Shown here: positions 8,554-17,194 of the stretch, piece by piece
Position numbering within the stretch: position 1 is the stretch's first letter
Layout of the letters: each line of letters opens with the position of its first letter
Assembly (NCBI RefSeq): GCF_003259375.1
Contig: NZ_QLLN01000011.1
Span: forward strand, 6,320 to 39,614
Reading direction: 5' to 3'
From: Arenibacter echinorum
GTDB lineage: Bacteria; Bacteroidota; Bacteroidia; Flavobacteriales; Flavobacteriaceae
DNA: 33,295 bases
Notes under the pieces: generated by a model
Databases searched by the model: none
Told to the model about the DNA's origin: nothing
What the model saw: the letters and a program-made list of their open reading frames with translations, nothing else
Position numbers and translations under genes: made by a program

Positions 8554-9381
8554 ATGCGAAGGTTGTTTAAAATAGTATCGTTGGTCTGGCTTTTAGGCCT
8601 TGGCCATGGCTATACACAGAATGGACTTCCCAAACCAAAAAACGGCAGCACCTATGTCATAGCCCATAGAGGGGCCCATAACGGAATTCCTGAAAATTCT
8701 TTGGCCGCCTATCAGACAGCCATAGATTTGGGATGCGATTTTGTGGAAATTGATGTGAGGACTACCAAGGATGGGGAATTTGTAAGTGTCCACAATGCTA
8801 CCATAGACGCCTACGTTATGGAACAGAAAGGAAAGGTAAAAGACTATACCTTATCCCAATTACGCGCCATGGATATTGGAATAAAAGTGGACGAAAAATG
8901 GCGCAATACCAAAATTCCAACCTTCGAGGAAATCCTAGCGCTATGCCAAGGCAAAATTGGTACTTATCTAGACCTAAAGGAGGCGGACCCCAAAGCCTTG
9001 ATCCCAATCATTAAAAAATATGGTATGGAGGAGGCCATTGTTTGGTACCTTCCTGCAAGCGCCCATAAGGAATTAATGGCCATAAAGACCAACTGTCCGG
9101 AATGCCTTATAATGCCAGACCCAGGTAAAAAAAGAAATATTAAAGAGGTACTCAACACTTATGAACCTAAATATATGGCTTCGGACATGTCCCATATCTC
9201 CAAATCCTTTGTAAAGCAATTACATTCAATGAAGGTTAAGGTTTTTGTTGATGAAAGCGAAGATGATCCAGAGAAATGGCATCAAGAATGGTCGAAACTG
9301 CTTAGCCTCGGCGTGGACGGGATTCAAACCGATCAACCCAAAGCCCTGCTAGAATTTATTTCATCCATAGAAAACCAGTAA
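8554..9381 (+). CDS. Exported glycerophosphodiester phosphodiesterase (GDPD family)
   Basis: A 275-aa protein with an N-terminal signal peptide (to about residue 21) and a GDPD TIM-barrel. The catalytic pattern is complete: H38-R-G, PEN at 46-48, E65 and D67 in DFVEIDVR, and H80 in SVHN. The His-to-Glu/Asp-to-His spacing equals that of characterised bacterial GDPDs. The family hydrolyses glycerophosphodiesters to glycerol-3-phosphate plus an alcohol, using a divalent metal held by the Glu/Asp pair. GDPD-like folds have also been recruited to other phosphodiesters. It is last in the 372-9381 cluster, 49 nt after paralogue 3, and its stop lies 6 nt from the convergent NTF2-like gene. Export places the activity outside the cytoplasm, so it may act on a substrate released by the cluster proteins (inference). 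Confidence 0.92.
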   Translation: MRRLFKIVSLVWLLGLGHGYTQNGLPKPKNGSTYVIAHRGAHNGIPENSLAAYQTAIDLGCDFVEIDVRTTKDGEFVSVHNATIDAYVMEQKGKVKDYTLSQLRAMDIGIKVDEKWRNTKIPTFEEILALCQGKIGTYLDLKEADPKALIPIIKKYGMEEAIVWYLPASAHKELMAIKTNCPECLIMPDPGKKRNIKEVLNTYEPKYMASDMSHISKSFVKQLHSMKVKVFVDESEDDPEKWHQEWSKLLSLGVDGIQTDQPKALLEFISSIENQ

Positions 9382-9387
9382 TCTGGA

Positions 9388-9849
9388 TTAATCACAGCCC
9401 TCTTTTCTTCTTGTATCGATCAAGTAAATAATCTTCCAAACTCCCTGATCATTAAACAATTGAAAGGAATTTACGCCACAATGGCTAAAACTATCGTTCA
9501 CCCAAAATTCGTAGTCAGTCCACGCATTGGCCATGGCACCATCAATTTGAATATTATAGGACTTTATTCTTTCTTCAAATTTTGTGGTAGCTGGTATGGA
9601 TACTATAGATTTTAGAAAATGGCTGAAACTATCCGTTTTCACTACCTCCCGCCCATCCGCATCTTTTCCGATGGTCTGTAGCACAATATCCCTGGAAACC
9701 GTTTCCTTTAGTGCTACTGAATCCTGTTGATGAAAAGCTTCAAAAAAAGAATCTATGGTGTTTTTAACCATTTCCTCCGCACTGTTTTGGGCATTGACAA
9801 AATTAAGTGCCAACAAAAAAACTAAAAAGTAAAACCGAGTATTGTTCAT
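9388..9849 (-). CDS. Secreted NTF2-like (SnoaL/DUF4440-type) protein
   Basis: A 153-aa protein with a clear signal peptide ending in NFVNAQ. The mature part fits an NTF2-like cone fold: an opening helix with VKNTIDSFFEAFHQQDSVALKE, a central strand region and closing strands MANAWTDYEFWVNDSF and VNSFQLFNDQGVWKIIYLIDTRR. This fold serves as small-molecule pocket, isomerase or binding module; no catalytic residues can be assigned. It converges with the GDPD gene (6-nt gap) and diverges from panB. The role is unknown. Confidence 0.78.
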   Translation of the reverse strand: MNNTRFYFLVFLLALNFVNAQNSAEEMVKNTIDSFFEAFHQQDSVALKETVSRDIVLQTIGKDADGREVVKTDSFSHFLKSIVSIPATTKFEERIKSYNIQIDGAMANAWTDYEFWVNDSFSHCGVNSFQLFNDQGVWKIIYLIDTRRKEGCD

Positions 9850-9971
9850 TTTTTTAAGGTCTTGACCGTCATATAAAATTAATCAAAAAATAAAAAATTG
9901 GGAACTAACTATTGCTATATTCATAATTTTTGCAACAAATCATTACTTTTATCCCACCAAAAATATAATAG

Positions 9972-10790
9972 ATGTCCACTGCCAAAAAAGAGTACAAAAG
10001 AGTTACCGTAAAATCTCTCGTTGATATGAAAAAAAACGGAGAGAAAATATCCATGTTAACGGCTTATGATTATTCTATGGCAAAAATTGTAGATGCTGCC
10101 AATGTGGATGTAATATTGGTGGGAGACTCTGCCAGTAATGTAATGGCCGGACATGAAACCACCCTGCCCATTACCTTGGACCAAATGATCTATCATGCCT
10201 CTTCGGTTATAAGGGCGGTAAACCGTGCCCTGGTAGTTGTGGATATTCCATTTGGAAGTTATCAAAGCGACCCCAAGGAGGCGTTGCGCTCCGCCATCCG
10301 GATCATGAAAGAGAGTGGAGCCCATGCCGTAAAGGTAGAAGGTGGGCAAGAAATTAAGGAGTCTGTAAAAAGAATTCTTAATGCAGGTATACCCGTAATG
10401 GGACATTTGGGCCTAACCCCCCAATCCATTTATAAATTTGGCACTTACACTGTAAGGGCCAAAGAGGAAGACGAAGCACATAAACTCATTGAAGATGCCA
10501 AACTTTTGGAAAAAATGGGATGTTTTGCCATAGTTCTTGAAAAAATACCCGCCAAATTGGCCAAGGAAGTAGCAGAAAGTGTCTCCATTCCCATTATTGG
10601 CATTGGGGCAGGCAATGGTGTAGATGGCCAGGTATTGGTAATCCACGACCTCTTGGGCATAACCCAGGAATTCAATCCAAGATTCCTGCGCAGGTATCTC
10701 AACCTATTTGAGGAAATGGGCAATGCTATTTCCAAGTATGTAGACGACGTAAAAACGAAGGACTTCCCAAGCGACGAGGAGCAATACTAA
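9972..10790 (+). CDS. panB: 3-methyl-2-oxobutanoate hydroxymethyltransferase
   Basis: This 272-aa protein matches PanB over its full length (E. coli PanB is 264 aa). It transfers a hydroxymethyl group from 5,10-methylene-tetrahydrofolate to 2-oxoisovalerate, making ketopantoate for pantothenate and coenzyme A. Visible family features are [13 protein letters not shown], the metal ligands D52 (VGDSASN), D91 (VDIPFGSY) and E123 (KVEGG), the block GHLGLTPQS, the likely catalytic E190, and IPIIGIGAG. The protein is cytoplasmic. It is followed 81 nt later by a pseudouridine synthase gene, possibly co-transcribed. No other pan gene is present in the window. Confidence 0.97.
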   Translation: MSTAKKEYKRVTVKSLVDMKKNGEKISMLTAYDYSMAKIVDAANVDVILVGDSASNVMAGHETTLPITLDQMIYHASSVIRAVNRALVVVDIPFGSYQSDPKEALRSAIRIMKESGAHAVKVEGGQEIKESVKRILNAGIPVMGHLGLTPQSIYKFGTYTVRAKEEDEAHKLIEDAKLLEKMGCFAIVLEKIPAKLAKEVAESVSIPIIGIGAGNGVDGQVLVIHDLLGITQEFNPRFLRRYLNLFEEMGNAISKYVDDVKTKDFPSDEEQY

Positions 10791-10871
10791 AGGGGCGTAC
10801 AAATATTTCCCCTAAGGTCTGCCCTTTTATTGCGCGGATGGCCTATGAACTAGATAATCAATTCTATACAA

Positions 10872-11570
10872 GTGTCCACAAAAACAATTTCTAACCCTGA
10901 AAATCTCCAGGTTTTATACGAGGATAACCATCTTATAGCCATTAATAAAAGGGCTGGAGATATAGTACAGGGCGATAAAACCGGGGACACTCCCTTGAGC
11001 GAGGTTGTAAAACAGTATATAAAAACAAAACACAACAAACCGGGGAACGTTTATTTGGGGGTAGCACACCGCTTGGACAGACCTACCACTGGTATTGTGG
11101 TCTTTGCCAAAACCTCTAAGGCCCTGCCCAGGCTCAACAAATTGTTTGCTGAAAAAGATGCCCAAAAAACATATTGGGCGGTAGTCAATAAAATGCCCGA
11201 AAAAGAAGCGGATACTTTGACCCATTGGTTGAAACGCAATCCCAAACAGAATAAATCCTACGGCCATATAAAGGAAGTTCCGGATAGCAAAAAAGCCATT
11301 TTGGACTATAAGGTCATTAAGCAGCTGGACCGCTATTTTTTATTGGAAATCGATTTAAAAACAGGACGGCACCATCAGATTAGGGCGCAATTGGCGGCTA
11401 TTGGGTGTGTCATTAAAGGAGATTTAAAATACGGGGCGGACCGGAGCAATAAGGACGGAAGCATCCATCTTCATGCCCGAAGTCTTTCTTTTATACATCC
11501 CGTTAAAAAAGAGTTGTTGCAAATTAAAGCCCCAACCCCTGAGGAAAGCGTTTGGAACGCCTGTAACTAA
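10872..11570 (+). CDS. RluA-family RNA pseudouridine synthase
   Basis: A 232-aa enzyme that isomerises uridine to pseudouridine in rRNA or tRNA. The catalytic motif HRLDRPTTG is present, with D69 as nucleophile, followed by GIVVFAKTSKALPRLN and the later block LKTGRHHQIRAQLAAIGCVIKGDLKYG, both typical of the RluA/RluC/RluD group. There is no S4 RNA-binding domain, so this is the short form. The start is GTG 10872; the next in-frame ATG would cut into the catalytic domain. The exact target nucleotide cannot be told from sequence. Confidence 0.93.
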   Translation: MSTKTISNPENLQVLYEDNHLIAINKRAGDIVQGDKTGDTPLSEVVKQYIKTKHNKPGNVYLGVAHRLDRPTTGIVVFAKTSKALPRLNKLFAEKDAQKTYWAVVNKMPEKEADTLTHWLKRNPKQNKSYGHIKEVPDSKKAILDYKVIKQLDRYFLLEIDLKTGRHHQIRAQLAAIGCVIKGDLKYGADRSNKDGSIHLHARSLSFIHPVKKELLQIKAPTPEESVWNACN

Positions 11571-11573
11571 ATA

Positions 11574-11610
11574 CCTCAGGGCAGGCCCGCCTGAACGGAA
11601 CGGGCAGGTA
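11574..11610. repeat. GC-rich intergenic element, possible dispersed repeat or terminator
   Basis: Three bases after the pseudouridine synthase stop lies a block of about 35 bases at roughly 74% G+C, far above its surroundings. It contains a short inverted repeat, GCCCG with CGGGC around an 11-base loop, and repeated GGCAGG/GGGCAGG words. No T-run follows, so it is not a standard intrinsic terminator. The composition resembles short dispersed intergenic repeats found in flavobacterial genomes, but only one copy lies in this window. Confidence 0.45.
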
Positions 11611-11703
11611 AGTATTGAAGCAGTCAAATCCCATATAGTGAGTAAATTTTCACTACTTTTAACAAAGGGCATATTCCTAAGGCCAACGTAAAAAATTATT
11701 TCC

Positions 11704-12228
11704 ATGGGCAAGACAGCACTATTTATTTTTAGTATTATGTTATTGATCTCTTGTGGTAGTTACAATTCTATAGATACATTTTACGAAGCACATAAGAACG
11801 ACGCCCAAGTAACCGCCATCCGTGTGCCCCATTTTATGATATCCCTTATAAGTAATATATCTCCGGAAATAAATGCTTTGGTTGGAGACACCAAGGATCT
11901 GAGGTATATGCAATTTCCTGTCGCTACTCCTGAAAGAGCTGATTTCTTAAACAGACAAATGAACGGTATTACAGGAAATTCCTTTATCGAGATTTTTCGT
12001 AAAAATGATGATTTAAAACGTTCCGTGGTTTCCATTAGGGAACGCAAAAATTCGGTCAAGGAAATTCTAATATTCAACAACAATAATAAAACGGGTTCTT
12101 TTTTGTACTTCAATGGAAATTTTGACCCCGTTAAAGTAAGGGGAATGGCCAAAAACAACGAGTTCGAAAAACTTACGGAAAGCCTGGTCAAGGAGTATAA
12201 TCCCAATACTCCTGGGATAAATAACTAG
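11704..12228 (+). CDS. DUF4252-family lipoprotein
   Basis: A 174-aa lipoprotein (signal peptide ending LLISCGS, Cys at ~17). The mature part fits DUF4252, a Bacteroidota envelope family of unknown function. It opens with a helix around SIDTFYEAHKNDAQVTAIRVP, continues with SLISNISPEINALVGDTKDLRYMQF, and ends with strands KEILIFNNNNKTGSFLYFNGNFDPVKV. Members often sit beside sigma factors or anti-sigma genes; none is here. It converges on the DMT transporter gene with an 8-nt gap and no visible terminator. Confidence 0.75.
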   Translation: MGKTALFIFSIMLLISCGSYNSIDTFYEAHKNDAQVTAIRVPHFMISLISNISPEINALVGDTKDLRYMQFPVATPERADFLNRQMNGITGNSFIEIFRKNDDLKRSVVSIRERKNSVKEILIFNNNNKTGSFLYFNGNFDPVKVRGMAKNNEFEKLTESLVKEYNPNTPGINN

Positions 12229-12236
12229 TATAGTAT

Positions 12237-13097
12237 TTATTTGTAGGACCGTACACTCTCAATAACTACAGAGCTTAAAATAAGTATTCCGCCCATTACC
12301 GTAGTCCAACTCGGAATTTCCGAAAGAAAAACTACTCCTATCAATATTCCGTATACCGGTTGCACACTGCTTAGGATACTCACCGTAGTAATGTTAAAGT
12401 GCTTAAAACAATTGAGGAATAAGGTATGCCCAATAGCGGTAGTGAACAGGGCCAATGTTAAAAGTGCCGGCCATTGGTCGGCAATGCCATCAACCTTATA
12501 AATAAAAAATGCAGGTGCCAATATAAACCCTACTATTCCTGTTTGGTAGGTCATCATTAAAGATCCGTTGTAATGGGCCGCCCTGGACTTTAAGATAATA
12601 TTCCTTATAGAATAGACAAGTGCCGAAAAAACACCAAGGCCCACGGCCACAATATGCGAATTGCCGGTTTCAAAGTCCGGAACCAGCAAATAAATCCCAC
12701 ACAATACCAAAAGTCCCAGAACAAAATGAATTCTTTGGAACGGCGTTTTTAAAATCAATGGTTCCAATAAGGCCGTTATAATAGGGTACGTAAACATGGA
12801 CAACATACCAATGGCCACATTGGAAAGCTGCAGGGCATAGAAATAGGTCAGCCAGTGAATCCCCATGAAAATACCACTTAAAAAAATAATAGGGTGATCC
12901 TTTTTGTCTATGCGGAACGATATTTTCTTCCATTTACAATAGAGCAATAGAAACAAAAATGCCAGGCCCGCCCTACTGGCTATGGTAACGGGTACCGGCA
13001 ATTGCACATATCTTCCCAGAGCTCCGGAAGTACTTATAAAAATCATGGCCAGATTAATCTCCAGCAAATGGTTTATGTGAAGGCTTTTGTTTTTCAA
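12237..13097 (-). CDS. DMT-family (EamA) inner-membrane transporter
   Basis: A 286-aa hydrophobic protein with about ten membrane segments in two EamA-type halves (roughly 10-140 and 150-283). Typical features are the glycine- and proline-rich helices, HWLTYFYALQLSNVAIGMLSMFTYPIITALLEP at the end of the first half and LSSVQPVYGILIGVVFLSEIPSWTTVMGG in the second. The family exports metabolites or amino acids; the substrate is not predictable. It begins 9 nt after the stop of the upstream 514-aa gene, so the two probably share a transcript. Confidence 0.9.
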   Translation of the reverse strand: MKNKSLHINHLLEINLAMIFISTSGALGRYVQLPVPVTIASRAGLAFLFLLLYCKWKKISFRIDKKDHPIIFLSGIFMGIHWLTYFYALQLSNVAIGMLSMFTYPIITALLEPLILKTPFQRIHFVLGLLVLCGIYLLVPDFETGNSHIVAVGLGVFSALVYSIRNIILKSRAAHYNGSLMMTYQTGIVGFILAPAFFIYKVDGIADQWPALLTLALFTTAIGHTLFLNCFKHFNITTVSILSSVQPVYGILIGVVFLSEIPSWTTVMGGILILSSVVIESVRSYK

Positions 13098-13106
13098 AAA
13101 AATATT

Positions 13107-14651
13107 TTATCGGGTCACGGACATGGCCTTCTCTTTAATAATCTGTGCTACGGGTTTATTTTGTAAATGACTTTCCAACCAAGAAATAATATCCAAATAT
13201 AAGAAAGCACGTTTTTCATAGGGATGGTTTTCATATTTTTTTAATTCATCGTACAGCTTTTGGAACTCATTGGGCAATTCGTGCGGGAAAATATCGCCCA
13301 AGCGTCTTAGAAATTTGATCATTTCCTTCTGTACGGCATGTAGATCGTTCATTTTTAACAGGAACTTATAGGTGCTTTTCAACTGTACTTCCAAATGATA
13401 GTCCATTCCGGCCTCGTAATGCGCAATAAGACTTAGCACTCGGGCAAAGCACATTAAGTCTTCCCGCATTTTTAGGTTCTTATTATTAATGATCCTCTTT
13501 AAATATTGAATACAAGTTTTGTTGTCCCCATATCCAAAATAAAGGCAGGCTATCTTATAGTACAATACCATTACGTGATGCTGGTCTATCCTATCCTTAT
13601 GTTTATTGATTCCGTATTCTACTATTTTGACCAAATAAAGGCCCTTATCAAAATTGCCCTCCAAGAAATGAAGGTTTAATTTATTTAAATTGATATATAA
13701 AAAGGCCAATGACGCTATATTGTCGTTGTCCGGAAATTCCTTGCTTCCCACAATTTTTTCCAATTTCTCCAAGGTTTCCTTGAATTGGGAGCTATATTTT
13801 ACATAAAATAAGGATTCCAACAAATAATGGTTTCCCTTTAAAAAGAATACCGGGTTTAAATAGATCATTTCCTTATTTTCATAAAAAAGATCTACCCATT
13901 TACTGGAATACTTATAGCAGGACAAAAAATCCTGGGTCAGAAAACTGTACCAGAGATGTGCCTTGTACAGCCAAAGCTTTTCCCTAAAACCGAGGTCCTC
14001 AATATTATACTTGGGCAGGTGCTTTTCAAAATATTTCTGAACTCTTTTTATATCCTCATCGCTTCTAACATAACCGATTTTTAACATCTGCCCATATAGC
14101 TGGAGTGCCAAGTTGGATAATTTACTGGTAATTACATTTTGTGCCGAAAGTTGCTTGGCCTGTACTGCCAGTTCATCTGCCCTGTCCGGTATACTACGTG
14201 TAATATACTGGGTCTCTATCAACTTCTCAAATTCTACAATTTCATAGGCCACGTTTTTCTCCTCATTTTCAATTGCAGTAGCCTTGGCTTTATCCAATAT
14301 TTTAAGACTCTGCTTATATAGTCCCTTTTGGTACAAAATTGTAGCAAAATCCAATTGCTCCCGGATCTGCACCCTAATATTTTGATTTACCGGGTTTAAC
14401 CTAAGGCTCACCAAGATCTGTTTGTACAGATGGGCCTTAAGATTGGACAACTGGGCCTTCTTTACAATCCCATTTTCCAGTATTAATTTTTCATCATATA
14501 CTTTAATTTTATCCATTAAATTAAAAAGGGCAAGAAATTTGGCATCTGTATTCACCCCCAAGCGCCCAACATACAATTTAAATTGACGTTTTTCTGACTT
14601 GGAAAGTGATTTGACCAAAACGAATAATGCATCTTTATGAGCATTTGTCAT
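13107..14651 (-). CDS. Conserved hypothetical protein, helical, TPR-like
   Basis: A 514-aa cytoplasmic-looking protein with no signal peptide or membrane segment. It is almost entirely predicted helical, rich in Lys, Leu, Tyr and Phe, with repeated helix pairs such as LYKQSLKILDKAKATAIENEEK and ILYQKGLYKQSL that resemble tetratricopeptide units. The N-terminus (HKDALFVLVKSLSKSEKRQFKLYV) looks like a distinct conserved helix. TPR-like proteins are protein-protein scaffolds; no catalytic motif is seen. It is divergent from leuA (147-nt gap) and probably leads an operon with the DMT transporter. No function is assigned. Confidence 0.8.
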   Translation of the reverse strand: MTNAHKDALFVLVKSLSKSEKRQFKLYVGRLGVNTDAKFLALFNLMDKIKVYDEKLILENGIVKKAQLSNLKAHLYKQILVSLRLNPVNQNIRVQIREQLDFATILYQKGLYKQSLKILDKAKATAIENEEKNVAYEIVEFEKLIETQYITRSIPDRADELAVQAKQLSAQNVITSKLSNLALQLYGQMLKIGYVRSDEDIKRVQKYFEKHLPKYNIEDLGFREKLWLYKAHLWYSFLTQDFLSCYKYSSKWVDLFYENKEMIYLNPVFFLKGNHYLLESLFYVKYSSQFKETLEKLEKIVGSKEFPDNDNIASLAFLYINLNKLNLHFLEGNFDKGLYLVKIVEYGINKHKDRIDQHHVMVLYYKIACLYFGYGDNKTCIQYLKRIINNKNLKMREDLMCFARVLSLIAHYEAGMDYHLEVQLKSTYKFLLKMNDLHAVQKEMIKFLRRLGDIFPHELPNEFQKLYDELKKYENHPYEKRAFLYLDIISWLESHLQNKPVAQIIKEKAMSVTR

Positions 14652-14798
14652 CGTAATAATAAAGGTTTATATAATTGATAATCAGTGTTTTAAATACTTC
14701 AAAAAGTTATTTAACGTTGTAAATGCTATTTTGTGATTAGGACGAGCAAACCTACTAGTACTATATTCGTATAGCGCACATAAAATTACGTAAATATA

Positions 14799-15971
14799 AT
14801 GAGCAAAGAAAAGGTACATATTTTTGACACGACACTTAGAGATGGAGAGCAAGTCCCCGGATGTAAATTGGATACGGACCAAAAATTAATTATCGCTGAA
14901 AGACTGGATCTTTTGGGGGTAGATATAATAGAGGCCGGTTTTCCTATTTCCAGTCCAGGAGATTTTAATTCTGTGCAGGAGATTTCAAAAATTGTAAAGA
15001 ATGCAACGGTATGTGGACTTACGCGTGCTGTAAAAAAAGATATTGAGGTTGCTGCTGAGGCTTTGAAATATGCTAAAAGACCAAGGATACATACAGGTAT
15101 CGGAACTTCGGAATCCCATATTAAATTCAAGTTCAACTCCAATAAGGATGCTATAATAGAGAGGGCCATAGAGGCGGTAAGTTATGCCAAATCCTTTGTT
15201 GAGGATGTAGAATTTTATGCCGAGGATGCAGGTAGAACGGATAACGAATTTTTAGCGAGAGTATGTGAGGCGGTCGTTAAGGCCGGTGCCACCGTATTGA
15301 ACATCCCTGACACCACTGGTTACTGTTTGCCCGAGGAATACGGTGCCAAAATAAAATACCTAAAGGAAAACGTAACCGGTATTCATAAAGCCATTTTATC
15401 CTGTCATTGTCATAATGACCTTGGGTTGGCCACCGCTAACTCCATAGCCGGGGTAATAAACGGTGCGAGACAAATTGAATGTACTATCAATGGAATTGGT
15501 GAAAGGGCCGGAAACACTGCCCTAGAGGAAGTGGTAATGATCTTAAGACAGCATCCTTCCCTTAATTTGGACACCAATATCAACAGTAAATTGCTATACG
15601 ACACCAGTCAGATGGTGTCTCAAAAAATGGGAGTGTACGTGCAACCCAACAAAGCCATAGTGGGTGCCAATGCATTTGCCCATAGCTCGGGGATTCATCA
15701 GGACGGAGTAATAAAAAATAGGGAGACCTATGAAATAATAGATCCTGCAGATGTTGGGGTAAACGAGTCTTCCATTGTCCTTACCGCAAGAAGTGGTAGG
15801 GCAGCATTGGCCTACAGGGCAAAAAATGTAGGATACGAACTTACCAAGACCCAACTGGATGTGGTTTATCAGGAGTTTTTGAAATTCGCTGATAGGCAAA
15901 AAGAAATTTTTGACGAGGATATCCATGATATTATCATTGCCACTGGCATTAAAATAAAAAGCATAGCTTAA
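14799..15971 (+). CDS. leuA: 2-isopropylmalate synthase, short form without regulatory domain
   Basis: A 390-aa protein of the DRE-TIM/HMGL-like family. It condenses acetyl-CoA with 2-oxoisovalerate in the first committed step of leucine synthesis. The signature DTTLRDGEQ at 10-18 and the metal-binding CHCHND (H203, H205) are intact, as is [13 protein letters not shown]. Its length stops at the catalytic and linker regions: the C-terminal ~120-residue leucine-sensing domain of classical LeuA (~510-520 aa) is missing, so classical feedback inhibition is not expected. leuB follows after one base. leuC and leuD are not in the window. Citramalate or homocitrate synthase activity is an alternative, but pairing with leuB favours isopropylmalate. 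Confidence 0.92.
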   Translation: MSKEKVHIFDTTLRDGEQVPGCKLDTDQKLIIAERLDLLGVDIIEAGFPISSPGDFNSVQEISKIVKNATVCGLTRAVKKDIEVAAEALKYAKRPRIHTGIGTSESHIKFKFNSNKDAIIERAIEAVSYAKSFVEDVEFYAEDAGRTDNEFLARVCEAVVKAGATVLNIPDTTGYCLPEEYGAKIKYLKENVTGIHKAILSCHCHNDLGLATANSIAGVINGARQIECTINGIGERAGNTALEEVVMILRQHPSLNLDTNINSKLLYDTSQMVSQKMGVYVQPNKAIVGANAFAHSSGIHQDGVIKNRETYEIIDPADVGVNESSIVLTARSGRAALAYRAKNVGYELTKTQLDVVYQEFLKFADRQKEIFDEDIHDIIIATGIKIKSIA

Positions 15972-15972
15972 A

Positions 15973-17091
15973 ATGGATCTAAAGATTGCTCTTTTAGGGG
16001 GAGATGGTATTGGTCCCGAGGTCTTGGCACAGTCTGTAAAATGTTTGCAGGCCGTTGAGGAGACCTTCAACCATCATTTCACTTACACGGAAGGGTTGAT
16101 CGGAGCCGTTGCCATGGACAAATACGGCTCCCCGTTACCAAAACAAACCATAGATCTTTGCAAGGCTTCAGATGCTATTCTTTTTGGGACTATAGGCACC
16201 CTAAAATATGATGACAACCCCAGTGCAAGAGTACGACCAGAACAGGGATTGCTTCAACTGCGCAGGGAATTGCAACTTTTTACCAATATTAGGCCCGTTA
16301 AGATTTTTCCAACATTGGTGAATAAATCCCCTCTAAAAAAGCATGTTATTTTTGGAACGGATTTCGTAATCTATCGTGAACTTACCGGTGGAATCTACTT
16401 TGGCGAAAAAAAACTAAGTGAAGACGGGACGGTTGCTTCGGATTTATGTGAATACTCCGAAAAGGAGATCAGTAGAATTGCCCATTTAGCGTTTAAAGCT
16501 GCCAAGAACAGACGTAAAAAATTGACATTGGTAGACAAGGCCAATGTTTTGGAGACCTCTAGGTTATGGCGCAAAGTTGTAACGAGGATATCTGAAAGTT
16601 ATCCGGAAGTACAATTGGATTTTTTATTTGTGGATAATGCCGCCATGAAAATGATGTTGGATCCGAACGACTTTGATGTTATTCTGACCGATAATATGTT
16701 CGGGGACATTTTATCCGACCAAGGCAGTGCCATTTGTGGATCCAAGGGACTTCTGCCTTCAGCCTCGATTGGCAATGAACATGCCATGTTTGAACCCTTT
16801 CACGGTTCCTACCCCCAGGCTGCCGGAAAAAATATTGCTAATCCTATAGCCTCCATTTTATCTACCGCCATGATGTTGAGTCATTTCGGATTACATGAAG
16901 AATCGCTTGCCGTAGTAATTGCGGTAGATAAGTCTATGAGAAAACATGTGGTTACCAAGGATCTGAACACTTCAAGCAAATATGGAACAAGCCAGGTTGG
17001 GGATTTTATTGCTGGGAACATCATAGATTCTGATGAGAACCTCAATTATAATTACGAAAACATAGGGTTGGGAAGATCAACCATCATCTAA
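15973..17091 (+). CDS. leuB: 3-isopropylmalate dehydrogenase
   Basis: A 372-aa protein of the isocitrate/isopropylmalate dehydrogenase family. It oxidises and decarboxylates 3-isopropylmalate to 4-methyl-2-oxopentanoate with NAD+. Family marks are LLGGDGIGPEV at the N-terminus, LRRELQLFTNIRPV, RELTGGIYFGEKK, DKANVLETSRLWRKV and the metal/substrate block DNMFGDILSDQGSAICGSKGLLPSASIG, followed by FEPFHGSYPQAAGKNIANPIA. It starts one base after the leuA stop, so the genes are co-transcribed and probably translationally coupled. It converges on the TlpA-like gene 104 nt away. Confidence 0.96.
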   Translation: MDLKIALLGGDGIGPEVLAQSVKCLQAVEETFNHHFTYTEGLIGAVAMDKYGSPLPKQTIDLCKASDAILFGTIGTLKYDDNPSARVRPEQGLLQLRRELQLFTNIRPVKIFPTLVNKSPLKKHVIFGTDFVIYRELTGGIYFGEKKLSEDGTVASDLCEYSEKEISRIAHLAFKAAKNRRKKLTLVDKANVLETSRLWRKVVTRISESYPEVQLDFLFVDNAAMKMMLDPNDFDVILTDNMFGDILSDQGSAICGSKGLLPSASIGNEHAMFEPFHGSYPQAAGKNIANPIASILSTAMMLSHFGLHEESLAVVIAVDKSMRKHVVTKDLNTSSKYGTSQVGDFIAGNIIDSDENLNYNYENIGLGRSTII

Positions 17092-17194
17092 TTACTTCAG
17101 AGTCAATTTCGTATTTTTTTATGAATTCACATCTTGCTTAATGTAGGAAAGATTAATTCCAATTAAGCTAAGCTGTAATTTAATGCTGATTGCT

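Noticed and set aside
372..9381. Classical polysaccharide utilisation locus
   Set aside because: No SusC/SusD pair, recognised CAZyme, sulfatase or hybrid regulator is present within the window; this can only be judged with the upstream sequence.
9924..9932. TAATTTTTG as the panB -7 box
   Set aside because: It has one base too many for TAnnTTTG and its TTG partner is 23 bases away, so support is too weak.
10791..10815. AGGGG/CCCCT hairpin after panB as a terminator
   Set aside because: The stem is only 5 bp with a 13-base loop and no T-run.
11473..11691. 72-aa frame spanning the end of the pseudouridine synthase gene and the GC-rich element
   Set aside because: Half lies inside the upstream gene in another frame; no start signal or family resemblance.
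15594..16070. 158-aa antisense frame across leuA and leuB
   Set aside because: It overlaps two certain genes and its composition is that of a shadow frame.
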